Source: Hymenobacter rubripertinctus (lineage in GTDB: Bacteria > Bacteroidota > Bacteroidia > Cytophagales > Hymenobacteraceae). Taken from it: 56,697 nucleotides of DNA. The stretch is from positions 30,296 to 86,992 of the forward strand of contig NZ_QYCN01000022.1 in the NCBI RefSeq assembly GCF_003583925.1, given 5' to 3'. This document shows, piece by piece, positions 1 to 8,766 of this stretch (the first letter of the stretch is position 1; each line of letters starts with the position of its first letter). The translations under genes and the position numbers were made by a program. The notes below the pieces were generated by a model that was not told where the DNA came from, searched no databases, and saw only the letters and a list, made by a program, of their open reading frames with translations.

Positions 1-560
1 CTACGGCCCCCACGCCGGTCCCGGCTCCCATCCTAGCACCGGGTAACTACGGTCCTGCCCCCGACGCGGCCCCGAACTACCGGTCCAGCCTTTCGCTGGA
101 GCTGGGCTGGGGGGCGCCCTATGGTTTCGGCCTCACGTACGCCCAGCACCTGTCGCCCAGCTTCGACGTGAATGGTGGGCTCGGCATTGGTGTTGGGGGG
201 AAAATAGGTGTGGGTGCCCGCTACTATTTAGCGCCCCAAAAACCTTTTTCACCCTACCTGGGCCTGAACCTGGTGCGGAGCGGCCGCATCGACCACGTGA
301 ATATCGACTACAACGGGGAGCAGGCGACCTACTCGATGCGGCCCAGCGGCGTGCTGCACCTGCGCGGCGGCCTGCGCTGGCAACCCGGGCGGGTGGGCCT
401 GCTCAGTACCCTGGGCTACGGAGCGCGCTTCACCGGCGACCCGGTTTCGTACGATTTCAGCAACCCCAATCCTTCCCCCCAGCTCCGCGACCTAGTGCAG
501 GCCATCAGCCCCGGCGGAATCGAGTTTTCGGTTGGGCTGGTTATTGGCCTCGGCCGATAA
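1..560 (+). CDS. Outer-membrane beta-barrel protein, 5' end missing
   Basis: The reading frame is open from the window edge (first full codon at base 3), so the N-terminus lies outside. The visible part begins with a proline/alanine-rich linker (about residues 1-25), then alternating hydrophobic/polar strands rich in Gly, Tyr and Leu and a final strand ending in Gly-Leu-Gly-Arg, as expected for a small 8-10 strand outer-membrane barrel. A GTG at 168 is an internal codon, not the likely start. The function is unknown; the Pro-rich linker could connect a periplasmic domain to the barrel. The gene ends just before a strong hairpin shared with the convergent neighbour. Confidence 0.7.
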   Translation, partial: TAPTPVPAPILAPGNYGPAPDAAPNYRSSLSLELGWGAPYGFGLTYAQHLSPSFDVNGGLGIGVGGKIGVGARYYLAPQKPFSPYLGLNLVRSGRIDHVNIDYNGEQATYSMRPSGVLHLRGGLRWQPGRVGLLSTLGYGARFTGDPVSYDFSNPNPSPQLRDLVQAISPGGIEFSVGLVIGLGR

Positions 561-562
561 GT

Positions 563-633
563 TTCCGGGCAGTTCAAGAAAAAGTACCCCCTACGCTGCT
601 GGCAGGGGGTACTTTTCCTTGAACTGCCCGGAA
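563..633. terminator. Bidirectional hairpin terminator
   Basis: Two 30-base arms (563-592 and 604-633) are reverse complements with a single mismatch, around an 11-base loop. It lies between convergent genes and can serve both; short A and T runs inside the arms give U-rich RNA on either strand. Confidence 0.8.
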
Positions 634-638
634 GCCCT

Positions 639-1682
639 CTACCCTGCCAGGGCCTTGTTGGGTACCAGCAGCATAATCTTCAGGTTGAGGCGCACCACGT
701 CGCCCATGCTGCGGCACCGACTGAACTGGCGGGTCTGGTGGTGGCGGTTGAGCTCTTCTTTGAGCTGTTCTACTTTTTCGGGGGGCGATACCTGGTCGCG
801 GCGCAGGCAGTCGACCAAGTCTTTGAGGCGGTGGCGCTCGGAGCGGGCGCGGCGGGCCATGAGGGTGCGCTCCTCGGCCTGGTATTGGCGGATGGTTTCG
901 GGCTTGAGTAAGCGCCCGCACAGTTGCACGATGGCCCGGTTATCCTTGAAAAACTGGGGCAGGTACATGTTCTTCTTGCCCTCGTAGCACTGTTGGTCGA
1001 AATCGATGGCCCGCACCCGGTACTGCTCGTCCTCGAAATCGAGGGTTACATCGATGACGTAGTTGTAGGCCCGCATGTCGCCCAGCAGGCGGGCGAAGCA
1101 CCGCTCGTTGAATTTCACGAATTCCTTGGCAATGCGCACCTGGTTGAGGTGGGGCCGTTGCAGGTGCTTCTGAATGAAGTCGTCGCCGGGAATACCGGCA
1201 ATGTGCTCCTCAATGAGCGTGTCGCCGCTGAGCAGATAGTTCATGCTGTTGGGCGAGAGCAGGTGTTCCAGCTCCAGGCCGTATACCCGGGAGGCATCGG
1301 CCCGCTTCACGTAAAAGTAATCGTAGTTGTCGTTGAGCTGGTTGACGATGCGCACCCGAAACGGCTGGCTGTTGCCGAAGCGGCAATAGTCGATGCGGTC
1401 GGCAATGAGGTGGTCGGTGAAGGACAGGTCGCCGGCCGTTTTGAGCAGGGCGTACACTTCGGCCAGGCCCATACTCAGCTCGCGCAGGGCGTTGGGCTCG
1501 TAGTACACCGTTTCCCAGAGCGTGTCGTGGCCCTGGCGGTCGAGGAGGGGAAACGCGCCGGTAAAACGGGCCAAGTCGCGGTACGTGACGGGGAGCTGGG
1601 CCTCGCGGTCGTACTGGTGCAGGTACTCACGCAGGGGCGCGGCAATGGCGTAGGTAATCTTCTTTTTGGAAATGAGCGTCAC
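639..1682 (-). CDS. Kinase-fold-like protein of unknown function
   Basis: I do not recognise a named family. The GTG at 1682 is preferred because upstream in-frame sequence is low-complexity Pro/Gly/Ala; the protein is then 347 residues. Several stretches resemble the aminoglycoside-phosphotransferase/protein-kinase-like fold in order: a strand with Lys126 (YFYVKRAD), an acidic segment (YGLELEHLL), a hinge-like EEHIAGIPGDDF at 159-169, a catalytic-loop-like LLGDMRAYNYVID at 199-211 (Asp202, Asn207) and a metal-site-like AIDFDQ at 225-230. The His that usually precedes the catalytic Gly-Asp is Leu. A basic helical C-terminus follows. The kinase assignment is inference from motif order; an inactive or divergent kinase is equally possible. 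Confidence 0.6.
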   Translation of the reverse strand: MTLISKKKITYAIAAPLREYLHQYDREAQLPVTYRDLARFTGAFPLLDRQGHDTLWETVYYEPNALRELSMGLAEVYALLKTAGDLSFTDHLIADRIDYCRFGNSQPFRVRIVNQLNDNYDYFYVKRADASRVYGLELEHLLSPNSMNYLLSGDTLIEEHIAGIPGDDFIQKHLQRPHLNQVRIAKEFVKFNERCFARLLGDMRAYNYVIDVTLDFEDEQYRVRAIDFDQQCYEGKKNMYLPQFFKDNRAIVQLCGRLLKPETIRQYQAEERTLMARRARSERHRLKDLVDCLRRDQVSPPEKVEQLKEELNRHHQTRQFSRCRSMGDVVRLNLKIMLLVPNKALAG

Positions 1683-1866
1683 GGGCGGGCAGGCAGAAGC
1701 GGGGCGAGGAAGCCAACCCAACGGGGCCGGCCCTGCATGATACGCAGGCTGAACCGGTTTTGGCCCGCCGGGGCACTCAACGTGCGCTGGCAGCCGCAAA
1801 AAATGCGCGTATCTTTCTGTTGTCTTGTATCTTCGCTATTCGGCTCTTTACTGCCGGGCTCTCGTC

Positions 1867-3111
1867 ATGAAAAAACTACTGGTCACCCTTTTTATCGTGC
1901 TGTTGTGCCCGGTGTTGTCACCCGGCTGGGGCTTTTTCGGGCACCGTACCATCACGCAGCTGGCCGTGTACTCGCTACCCACCGGCATGCGGCCCTTTTA
2001 CTACCGCCACATGCTGCGGCTGGTAAAGCTGAGCACGGCCCCGGATGAGCGCCGCGACCAGGACCCGGGCGAGGCCAGCAAGCATTTCATCGACATCGAC
2101 CACTACGGCGACGACCCCTTCGGGCTTATGCCTAAGGCCTGGGACAAGGCCGTAGCCAAGTACACCGTGGACACGCTGCGCAAGTACGGCACCCTGCCCT
2201 GGGCCGTGATAGAAACCAAGGAAAAGCTCACCAAAGCCTTCCGCGAGCAGGACACCACGGCTATTCTGGCCCTCTCGGCCGACCTGGGCCACTACGTGGC
2301 TGATGCCTATGTGCCGCTGCATACCACCGAGAACTACGACGGGCAACTGACCAAGCAGGAAGGCATGCACGCGCTTTGGGAAAGCAAGCTGCCCGAGCGT
2401 AACATTGCCAAGTACAAGCTCAAGAACGACCCGGGACGCTACGAGAAGGACCCGCTCAAGGACATCTGGCAGGTTATTCAGGAGTCGTACGGCTTTCTGG
2501 GGGCCACTTTCGATCTGGAAGAACAAGTCACGCGCAAGTACACGCCCGAAACCAAGTACGTGTTCAGCCACAAATACGGCAAAACCCGCCGGGCCTACTC
2601 CGATGCCTTCGCCGACGCCTACCACGAGAAGGTAGGCGGCATGGTGGCCTTTCGCCTCAAGCTGGCCCCCACCCTGGTAGCCTCCATGTGGATGACGGCC
2701 TGGAAGGACGCCGGCTCGCCCGACCTGGGCAAGCTGCTAAAAAAGCCCGTGACAAAGGAGGAGGAAGCAAAACTCGACCTGGAGCTGGACGCCTGGAAAG
2801 ACAACCTGCTGGTGGAGCAGCAAACGCTGCTGGCCCTGCAACCCATGAAGGAGGCCGCTCGGCCCGACCTCATCAACGCGGCCCGCGCCATGCCCACCCT
2901 CTCCGACGATATTGAGGCCAAGGCTCCCGCGCCACTTCCCCCCGTGCCGGCCATCGTAGCCCCGGCGGCCCTGCCCGAAGGCACCACCAAAGTCAAGACC
3001 AAGGTGAAGCCTGCGGATGGTCCTGCGGTGAAGCAGAAAACCAAGCTGGCCCCCAAGTCCAAGAAGAAGGCCGATGAGGGCTGGAGTTCCCCGGCCGGCT
3101 CGGGTTGGTAG
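1867..3111 (+). CDS. Secreted S1/P1-type nuclease / zinc phospholipase C-like protein
   Basis: A 414-residue exported hydrolase. ATG at 1867 gives a clean signal peptide (MKKLLVTLFIVLL...) followed by a Trp at position 21, the residue that forms the mature N-terminus and zinc ligand in S1/P1 and phospholipase C families. Candidate zinc ligands follow in the family order: His26 (GFFGHRTI), His73/Asp76 (HFIDID), His142/Asp146 and His152 (GHYVADAYVPLH), and His168. Known members cut single-stranded nucleic acids or phospholipids; which applies here cannot be told. The last ~60 residues are a Pro/Lys-rich tail (repeated KTK motifs) not part of the catalytic fold. Confidence 0.82.
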   Translation: MKKLLVTLFIVLLCPVLSPGWGFFGHRTITQLAVYSLPTGMRPFYYRHMLRLVKLSTAPDERRDQDPGEASKHFIDIDHYGDDPFGLMPKAWDKAVAKYTVDTLRKYGTLPWAVIETKEKLTKAFREQDTTAILALSADLGHYVADAYVPLHTTENYDGQLTKQEGMHALWESKLPERNIAKYKLKNDPGRYEKDPLKDIWQVIQESYGFLGATFDLEEQVTRKYTPETKYVFSHKYGKTRRAYSDAFADAYHEKVGGMVAFRLKLAPTLVASMWMTAWKDAGSPDLGKLLKKPVTKEEEAKLDLELDAWKDNLLVEQQTLLALQPMKEAARPDLINAARAMPTLSDDIEAKAPAPLPPVPAIVAPAALPEGTTKVKTKVKPADGPAVKQKTKLAPKSKKKADEGWSSPAGSGW

Positions 3112-3133
3112 CCCCGGATTACGTTCCGGTTTT

Positions 3134-3141
3134 TACCTTTG
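3134..3141 (+). promoter_or_regulatory. Candidate -7 element for the cyclophilin gene
   Basis: TACCTTTG matches the Bacteroidota -7 consensus TAnnTTTG exactly and lies about 80 bases before the ATG at 3222. No well-spaced -33 TTTG is evident, so this is a moderate-confidence call. Confidence 0.4.
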
Positions 3142-3221
3142 AAGGGTGGTCCGGCCGGCAGGCCGGGCCACCCTTTTGGGTTTCCCCCGTTCCTTCCTCC
3201 GCTCCTGCCCCCTTTGCCGCC

Positions 3222-3956
3222 ATGAAGCTTTCTTTCCTTTGCCTACCGCTGCTGGTACTCCTGGCCGCCTGCGGGCCGCCGCAACCCACCGATACTGCCA
3301 CCGCTGCGCCGCCCCTGCCCGCCGTCCCCGGCCCCGACCTGATGGCTTTGGCCGACTCCAACGCCGCCCGCCTACTGCTGGCCTACGGGCGCGAATATCC
3401 GGGCCAGGAAGTGGTTCTGCGTACTCGTTTAGGCACTATGCGCATCCGCCTCTACGAGGATACTCCCATTCACGCGGCCAACTTTCTGCTGCTGAGTCGG
3501 AAGGGAGTCTTCGACGAATCGGTGTTCAACCGCGTGGTGAAGGGCCTGGTTATTCAGGGGGGAGGCTCGGAGCAGCGCACAATTGACATGCGCAGCTACC
3601 GGCTGCCGCCCGAAATCAGGCCCCATCACTTCCACAAGCGGGGTGCCTTGGCCATGGCCCGCTACGACGGGGCCATGAACCCCGACCGGCTTTCTTCCAA
3701 CAACGACTTCTACATTGTGCAGGGCGAGCCCCTAACGCCCGAGCAAGCCCGCGCCGCCGCCGGCCGTGCCCTCACTCCCGAACAGGTGAAAGCGTACAGC
3801 ACCGGTGGCGGCGTGCCCGGCCTCGACGGCCAGTATACCGTGTTCGGGGAAGTAGTAGAGGGCCTCGACGTCATCGACAAAATAGCCAACGAGCCCGTGG
3901 GCATGGACAACTGGCCCACCAAGGACGTAGGCATCAAGGTGGAGGTCTTGAAATGA
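3222..3956 (+). CDS. Cyclophilin-type peptidyl-prolyl isomerase lipoprotein
   Basis: Catalyses cis-trans isomerisation of Xaa-Pro bonds, probably in the periplasm. The ATG at 3222 opens a lipoprotein signal with lipobox LLAAC (Cys17). The cyclophilin fold is visible from about residue 65: strand LRTRLGTMRIRLYEDTPIHA, then NFLLLSRKGVFDESVFNRVV, IQGGGSE, GALAMARYDG and the closing YTVFGEVVEGLDVIDKI. An insertion of roughly 25 residues rich in PLTPEQARAAAGRAL sits before the last strands, which is also seen in other Bacteroidota lipoprotein cyclophilins as I recall. The 244-residue length is normal. It converges on the next gene with only 13 bases between. Confidence 0.92.
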   Translation: MKLSFLCLPLLVLLAACGPPQPTDTATAAPPLPAVPGPDLMALADSNAARLLLAYGREYPGQEVVLRTRLGTMRIRLYEDTPIHAANFLLLSRKGVFDESVFNRVVKGLVIQGGGSEQRTIDMRSYRLPPEIRPHHFHKRGALAMARYDGAMNPDRLSSNNDFYIVQGEPLTPEQARAAAGRALTPEQVKAYSTGGGVPGLDGQYTVFGEVVEGLDVIDKIANEPVGMDNWPTKDVGIKVEVLK

Positions 3957-3969
3957 CAGTTGCTTACCA

Positions 3970-4452
3970 CTATTCCCGCCGGATGCCGATGAGGCGGGTG
4001 TGCTGCACGTCGCCGGGCTGTTCCTGCATCAGTTCCAGGGCTTCAGCGCGGGTGTAGGTCAGGGGTTTATCGGTGAAGAAGCCGGCGGCGCTGACGTCGG
4101 CCCGGGGGTCAGTGGACTCCTGGCGGGCGGGCAGCAAATCCACGGATTTTGGCTTAATGGCACTCACGCGGTAGAAAAAGTAGCGCTGCTCGTTGCCGCC
4201 GGCGGGCTGGTAGGTCACCACGTACACGTCGTTCAGGCGGGGCTCCTGCACCTTCTGGGTCAGGGCCGAATCGGGCGGAGCGGGCAGCGGGGCCGAATCG
4301 GGCGTATCGGTGGCTACGGCGGGGGCAGCGTTGGCAGCGACGGGCGCGGCGCTCGGGCCGGGCGCGGCCGACTGGTCGGCGGGTTTTTGCTGGCAGGAGA
4401 CGGCGGCCGTCAGCAGCAGCCCCAGCCCGGCAATACGAAGCGAAGAAATCAT
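3970..4452 (-). CDS. Small lipoprotein of unknown function
   Basis: A 160-residue protein starting at ATG 4452, with a signal ending in lipobox AAVSC (Cys20). Residues 21-65 are an Ala/Pro-rich linker; the folded part (about 70-160) has mixed strands (DVYVVTYQPAGG, RYFFYRVSAIKPK) and no motif I can name. Probably anchored in the outer membrane by its lipid. A longer reading frame extends upstream, but the ATG chosen is the only one giving an export signal. Confidence 0.65.
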   Translation of the reverse strand: MISSLRIAGLGLLLTAAVSCQQKPADQSAAPGPSAAPVAANAAPAVATDTPDSAPLPAPPDSALTQKVQEPRLNDVYVVTYQPAGGNEQRYFFYRVSAIKPKSVDLLPARQESTDPRADVSAAGFFTDKPLTYTRAEALELMQEQPGDVQHTRLIGIRRE

Positions 4453-4562
4453 AGAACAAGTGTACGAAGATGCCGGCCGGAAGCCGTGCTGCCCGGCTCT
4501 TATTTCTGGCGCCGGTCCCTCAATCAGCCGGGTTCGGGCCACGCTCCAACCCAAGCATCAGG

Positions 4563-4600
4563 CATAAAAAAAGCGGCCCGCATCTGAGCGGGCCGCTTTC
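4563..4600 (-). terminator. Rho-independent terminator of the M13 peptidase gene
   Basis: A 12-base GC-rich stem (4570-4581 with 4588-4599) is followed on the minus strand by a run of seven T. It lies 46 bases past the peptidase stop codon. Confidence 0.85.
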
Positions 4601-4645
4601 AAATAACCACGTCAGCTTATCTGCCAACGGCTTCAAACCGAACCC

Positions 4646-6733
4646 CTACCATATCCGGGCGCGGTCGGCCTGGGCGCGCATCATCTTGGCGTCCTCCTTG
4701 CAGCCGAAGGCTTCGTAGAACTCGGGCATGTTCATGAGCGGCCCCACCGTGCGGTACTGAGCCGGGGAGTGCGGATCGGTCATGACCTGCTGGCGCAGGT
4801 ACTCGGGGCGGGCGTTGGTGCGCCACACCTGGGCCCAGGCCAGGAAGAAGCGCTGCTCGGGCGTGAGGCCATCGAACTTGGGCACCTGCTTGCCGGCGTT
4901 GGCCTTCTGGAGGGCCGAGTAGGCCAGGGCCAGGCCGCCGAAGTCGGCCAGGTTTTCACCCATCGTGAGCTTGCCGTTCACGTACACTGAATCCAGGGGC
5001 GAGAAAGCCGAATACTGCTTGTCAACCATGTCGGCCCGCTGCTGAAACTTGTCGGCGTCCTCCTTGGTCCACCAGTCGCGCAGGTTGCCCTGGGCATCGT
5101 ACTGGCGGCCCTGGTCGTCGAAACCGTGGGTGATTTCGTGGCCGATAACCCCACCCATACCCCCGTAGTTCACGGCGTCGTCGGCGTTGGGGTCGAAGAA
5201 GGGCGGCTGCATGATACCGGCCGGGAACACGATTTCGTTCATGCTCGGGTTGTAGTAGGCATTCACCGTGGGCGGCGTCATGCCCCACTCCTGGCGGTCA
5301 ATGGGCTTGCCGAACTTGCTCACATTGTCGTTGTAGCCCCATTCGCGGGAGGCCAGCACGTTTTGCAGGTAGGATTCGCGCGAGATAGTGAGGGCCGAAT
5401 AGTCCTTCCACTTGTCGGGGTAGCCGATTTTCACGGTGAAGGCGGCCAGCTTCTTGAGGGCCTCCGTTTTGGTGGCGGCGCTCATCCAGTCGAGCTGCTG
5501 GATATGCTCGCCCATGGCGGCCTTAATGTTGGCTACCATCACGAGGGCCTTCGCCTTGGTATCGGGCGTGAAGGCCTTCTCCACGTACACCTGGCCGAAA
5601 GCTTCGCCCAGGGCGCCGTCGGTGGAGCGCAGCATGCGCTTCCAGCGGGGCTGCTGGCGCTTGGCCCCGGTGAGCACCTGCGCGAAGCGGAACTGCTCGT
5701 CGCCGTAGGCCTTGGGCAGGGCCGAGGCGAACGACGACACCAGGTGCCAGCGCATGTACGTTTTCAGGTTAGCCAGCGGCTCCTTTTTCATCAGGTCGCT
5801 GAGCTCCTTGAAGAACTCGGGCTGGCCCACAATCACCTGCTGGGCCGCGCCCAGGTTCATCATTTTGAGCGAGCTGGCCAGGTTCAGGTTCGGGAACTGC
5901 TTGCCAGCCTCAGCCAACGTCATTTTGTGGTAGTTGGCGTTGGGGTCGCGCAGGGCTACCCGGCTCTTGGAGGCCTTGGCCAGCTTGGTTTCGATGGCCA
6001 GCACGGCCGCCGCGTTTTTGGCCGCAGTGGCGTCGTTGTCGCCCACCATTTTAAACGTGTTGGTCAGGTAAGCAATATAGGCCGTGCGAATGCTCTTGGA
6101 ACGGGCATCGTCCTTGAGGTAGTAGTCGCGGTCGGGCAGGCTCAGGCCGCCCTGGTAGAGGTTCACGGCGTACTCGTCGCTCTTCTTGTCGTCCTGGCCC
6201 ACGTAGCCGTTGTAGAACGCGCCGGTCTGGATTTTCTGGGCGTGGACCACCTCCTTCTGGAGGTCGGCCAGGGTTTTAATGGCGTTGATGCGGTTGAGCT
6301 CGGGCTGCAAATACTTCAGGCCGGCCTGCTCGATGGCCATCGAGTCCATGGCCGAGGCGTAGAAGTCGCCGACCTTCTGGCCGTTGGAACCCTTGGCGGC
6401 CGAGGTGTTGGCCGCCGATTCGTCCAGGATCTGGCGCATCACCGTGTTGTTCTTGTCGGCCAGCTCGTTGAAGGAACCCCAGCGCGACTCCGCCGCCGGA
6501 ATCGGGTTGTTCTGAAGCCAGTTACCCGAGGCGTACTGGAAGAAGTCGTCGCACGGATTCACGTTGGGGTTCATGTTGGCCACGTTCAGGCCCACACCCT
6601 TCGGATCGGCCGGGGCCGGCGTGGTGGTGGCCGGGGCAGCCGTGGTGGCTACCGGCTGGCTGGTGGCGCAGCTACCGAGCGAAAGGCCGGCAGCGGCCAC
6701 GGCCAGCAGCGTAAGAGGGTTATTTTTTTTCAT
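4646..6733 (-). CDS. pepO: M13 family metallopeptidase lipoprotein (neprilysin/PepO-like)
   Basis: A zinc endopeptidase that cuts small peptides, here lipid-anchored in the envelope. ATG at 6733 gives a lipoprotein signal (LLAVAAAGLSLGSC) followed by a Thr/Ala/Pro linker. The N-terminal M13 domain begins at NPCDDFFQYASGNW; the catalytic domain carries the zinc motif HEITH at 532-536 (context GHEITHGFDDQG) and the third ligand in GENLADFGG (Glu593, Asp597). NAYYNPSMNEIVFPAG before the zinc site is typical of the family. The end CxxW is altered: the protein stops at RARIW. The length (695) is normal. The upstream ATG frame at 6778 lacks a signal and was rejected. Confidence 0.95.
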   Translation of the reverse strand: MKKNNPLTLLAVAAAGLSLGSCATSQPVATTAAPATTTPAPADPKGVGLNVANMNPNVNPCDDFFQYASGNWLQNNPIPAAESRWGSFNELADKNNTVMRQILDESAANTSAAKGSNGQKVGDFYASAMDSMAIEQAGLKYLQPELNRINAIKTLADLQKEVVHAQKIQTGAFYNGYVGQDDKKSDEYAVNLYQGGLSLPDRDYYLKDDARSKSIRTAYIAYLTNTFKMVGDNDATAAKNAAAVLAIETKLAKASKSRVALRDPNANYHKMTLAEAGKQFPNLNLASSLKMMNLGAAQQVIVGQPEFFKELSDLMKKEPLANLKTYMRWHLVSSFASALPKAYGDEQFRFAQVLTGAKRQQPRWKRMLRSTDGALGEAFGQVYVEKAFTPDTKAKALVMVANIKAAMGEHIQQLDWMSAATKTEALKKLAAFTVKIGYPDKWKDYSALTISRESYLQNVLASREWGYNDNVSKFGKPIDRQEWGMTPPTVNAYYNPSMNEIVFPAGIMQPPFFDPNADDAVNYGGMGGVIGHEITHGFDDQGRQYDAQGNLRDWWTKEDADKFQQRADMVDKQYSAFSPLDSVYVNGKLTMGENLADFGGLALAYSALQKANAGKQVPKFDGLTPEQRFFLAWAQVWRTNARPEYLRQQVMTDPHSPAQYRTVGPLMNMPEFYEAFGCKEDAKMMRAQADRARIW

Positions 6734-6902
6734 GAGCAGGAAAGATTGAAGGGTAAGGTGGAAAGGTAAATCTACCAAATGATCGGGAAATGATTCATTT
6801 TCCCGGACCGGGCCGCCGCCACCATGGGCTCACTAAACGCCCCCGATACCCGCGCCGCCGGGCGGTGCTCCACCCGGCCCGAGTGCGTATCTTGCGGGTC
6901 TG

Positions 6903-8402
6903 ATGCCACTTTACAACCGCCGCCCCGAGCCGGGGCTTCCGTCGCCTGCCTCGCCCGCCGGGGCAGTTCTGCCACCCGCCGCATTGCCCCTGAGCGAGTT
7001 GCTGGCCCGGGTGCGCCAGACGCTGAGTGAGCGGTTCGCGGATTCCTACTGGGTGGTTGCCGAAATTTCGGACCTGACCCTGCCCCGCACCGTGGGGGCG
7101 CACTGCTACCTCACCCTCACCGACCAGCACACCACCGCCCGCGGAGCCCAGCTCAAGGCCCAGGCCCGGGCTACCATCTGGAGTGCGCGCTACCAGCAGC
7201 TGGCGGCCGCCTTCGAGCAGCAAACCGGCCTCACGCTGCGGCCGGGCCTCAAAATTATGCTGCGGGTGCAGGTCAAGTTCCACGAGCAGTACGGCCTGAG
7301 CCTCGATGTGCTGGCCCTCGACCCCACCTACACCGTTGGCGACCTGGCCCGGATTCGCCTCGAAACGCTGCGCCGGCTCCAGGCCGAGGGCTTGCTCGAC
7401 CGACAGCAACGGCTGCCCCTGCCCATCGGGATTCAGCGGGTGGCCGTCGTTTCTTCGCCCACGGCCGCCGGCTGGCAGGATTTCGTGCACCAGCTCCAGG
7501 AAGCACCCTACGATTTTGCGCTCACCCTGTTCCCGGCCACCATGCAGGGCGAAGGTTCCCCGGCCAGCATCCGGGCCGCCCTCGACGCCATCCGGGGCCG
7601 GCGCCGCCAGTTCGAGGCCGTGGTGCTTATTCGGGGCGGGGGCTCCAAAACCGATTTGCTGGCCTTTGATGATTTTGGACTGGCGGCCGCCGTGGGCGCG
7701 TTTCCGCTGCCCGTGCTCACCGGCATCGGCCACGAACGCGACGAAGCCGTGGTGGACCTGACCGCCCATCTGGCCCTGAAAACGCCCACCGCCGTAGCCG
7801 CCTACCTCATCGAGCGACTGGCCCGCCTCGAAGGCGCGCTGGAAGGCTACGGCAGCCGCATCCGGGAACTGGCCCAGCACCAGGTGCAGCAGCAGGCCGC
7901 CCAGCTCAGCCGCCTGCTCCGCCAGGCCCACCGCGCCGCCCAGGGCCAGCTAGTGGAGCATCGCCACGCATTGCACCAGCGCATCCGGCTGGCGGCCGCT
8001 GCGCCCCGGGCGCAGCTGCGCCAGCAAAGCCAGGGGCTGGACCGCAAGCGGCACCACCTGCACCGGGCGGCCCGCCATGCCCTGCGCCACCACGAGCAGC
8101 ACCTGCGCCAGCGGGGCCGCACCCTGGCCCAGCGGTTCCGCCGCCTGCACCGCCGCCGCCGCGAACAGCTCCTGCGCCGCCGCCACGCCCTGCAACTGGC
8201 TGCCCTGCGCCTGCTGCACCGCCAGCAGCTGCGCCTGGCCCAGCTGCCGACCCTACCCCCGCCCGGCACCGTGCGCCTGCTCACGCCCAAGGGCCGCCCC
8301 ATAACCGGCCCCCTCCGGCCGGGCCAGGAAATTCTGCTGTGCCTACCCGACGCGGTAGTTCCCGCCCGCGTTGGGGGGCAACTGCCCCTCTTCTTGCGGT
8401 AG
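6903..8402 (+). CDS. xseA: Exodeoxyribonuclease VII large subunit
   Basis: Catalytic subunit of exonuclease VII, which degrades single-stranded DNA from both ends in cytoplasmic repair. The N-terminal OB domain (about 25-130: LSELLARVRQTL, WVVAEISD) binds DNA; the catalytic region has VAVVSSPTAAGWQDF, VVLIRGGGSKTDLLAFDD and TGIGHERDEAVVDL, the hallmark segments of XseA. A long Gln/Arg/His-rich helical region (about 320-450) matches the coiled coil that recruits XseB, though its His/Arg content is extreme. The protein is 499 residues. xseB starts 43 bases downstream, so the two are probably co-transcribed. Confidence 0.95.
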   Translation: MPLYNRRPEPGLPSPASPAGAVLPPAALPLSELLARVRQTLSERFADSYWVVAEISDLTLPRTVGAHCYLTLTDQHTTARGAQLKAQARATIWSARYQQLAAAFEQQTGLTLRPGLKIMLRVQVKFHEQYGLSLDVLALDPTYTVGDLARIRLETLRRLQAEGLLDRQQRLPLPIGIQRVAVVSSPTAAGWQDFVHQLQEAPYDFALTLFPATMQGEGSPASIRAALDAIRGRRRQFEAVVLIRGGGSKTDLLAFDDFGLAAAVGAFPLPVLTGIGHERDEAVVDLTAHLALKTPTAVAAYLIERLARLEGALEGYGSRIRELAQHQVQQQAAQLSRLLRQAHRAAQGQLVEHRHALHQRIRLAAAAPRAQLRQQSQGLDRKRHHLHRAARHALRHHEQHLRQRGRTLAQRFRRLHRRRREQLLRRRHALQLAALRLLHRQQLRLAQLPTLPPPGTVRLLTPKGRPITGPLRPGQEILLCLPDAVVPARVGGQLPLFLR

Positions 8403-8445
8403 ATCGAATTCGCTCTTCGCTCTCCCTAACCTTCACCTCCGCCCC

Positions 8446-8676
8446 ATGCCGCCTAAGCCTACTGAACTCACCTACCGCCAAGCCATCGAGGAACTCGAAA
8501 CCATTTTGCGTGCCCTCGAAACCGATGCCGTGGACGTGGACGACCTCACCACACGCGTCCAGCGCTCGGCCGAACTCATCCGACTCTGCAAGCTCAAGCT
8601 CCGCTCCGCCGAACAGGCCATCGACCAGGTTTTCGAGAATCTGGAGGAAGAGGACGAGAAATTCGCAGAGGAATAA
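8446..8676 (+). CDS. xseB: Exodeoxyribonuclease VII small subunit
   Basis: A 76-residue helical protein that binds the XseA coiled coil. The start ATG at 8446 gives MPPKPTELTYRQAIEELE; the helical hairpin pattern (AIEELETILRALE ... AELIRLCKLKLRSAEQ) and acidic tail are typical of XseB. It follows xseA directly. Confidence 0.93.
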   Translation: MPPKPTELTYRQAIEELETILRALETDAVDVDDLTTRVQRSAELIRLCKLKLRSAEQAIDQVFENLEEEDEKFAEE

Positions 8677-8724
8677 TACACAGCCTTCCTGGCTAAGTTA
8701 TAGCGCAGGTGATAGTCTTTCCCT

Positions 8725-8732
8725 TATATTTG
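8725..8732 (+). promoter_or_regulatory. Candidate -7 element before the cysteine-tailed protein
   Basis: TATATTTG is a perfect TAnnTTTG match placed 35 bases before the ATG at 8767. It would separate the unit starting at 8767 from the xse operon. A -33 element is not clear. Confidence 0.45.
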
Positions 8733-8766
8733 GATTTTACCTCCTCTCTTCTTCTCTGCTGCACCT

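Noticed and set aside
5126..6769. 547-codon frame opposite the M13 peptidase
   Set aside because: It is the high-GC antisense shadow of the peptidase; its protein is a Val/Gly/Ala/His-rich string without domains.
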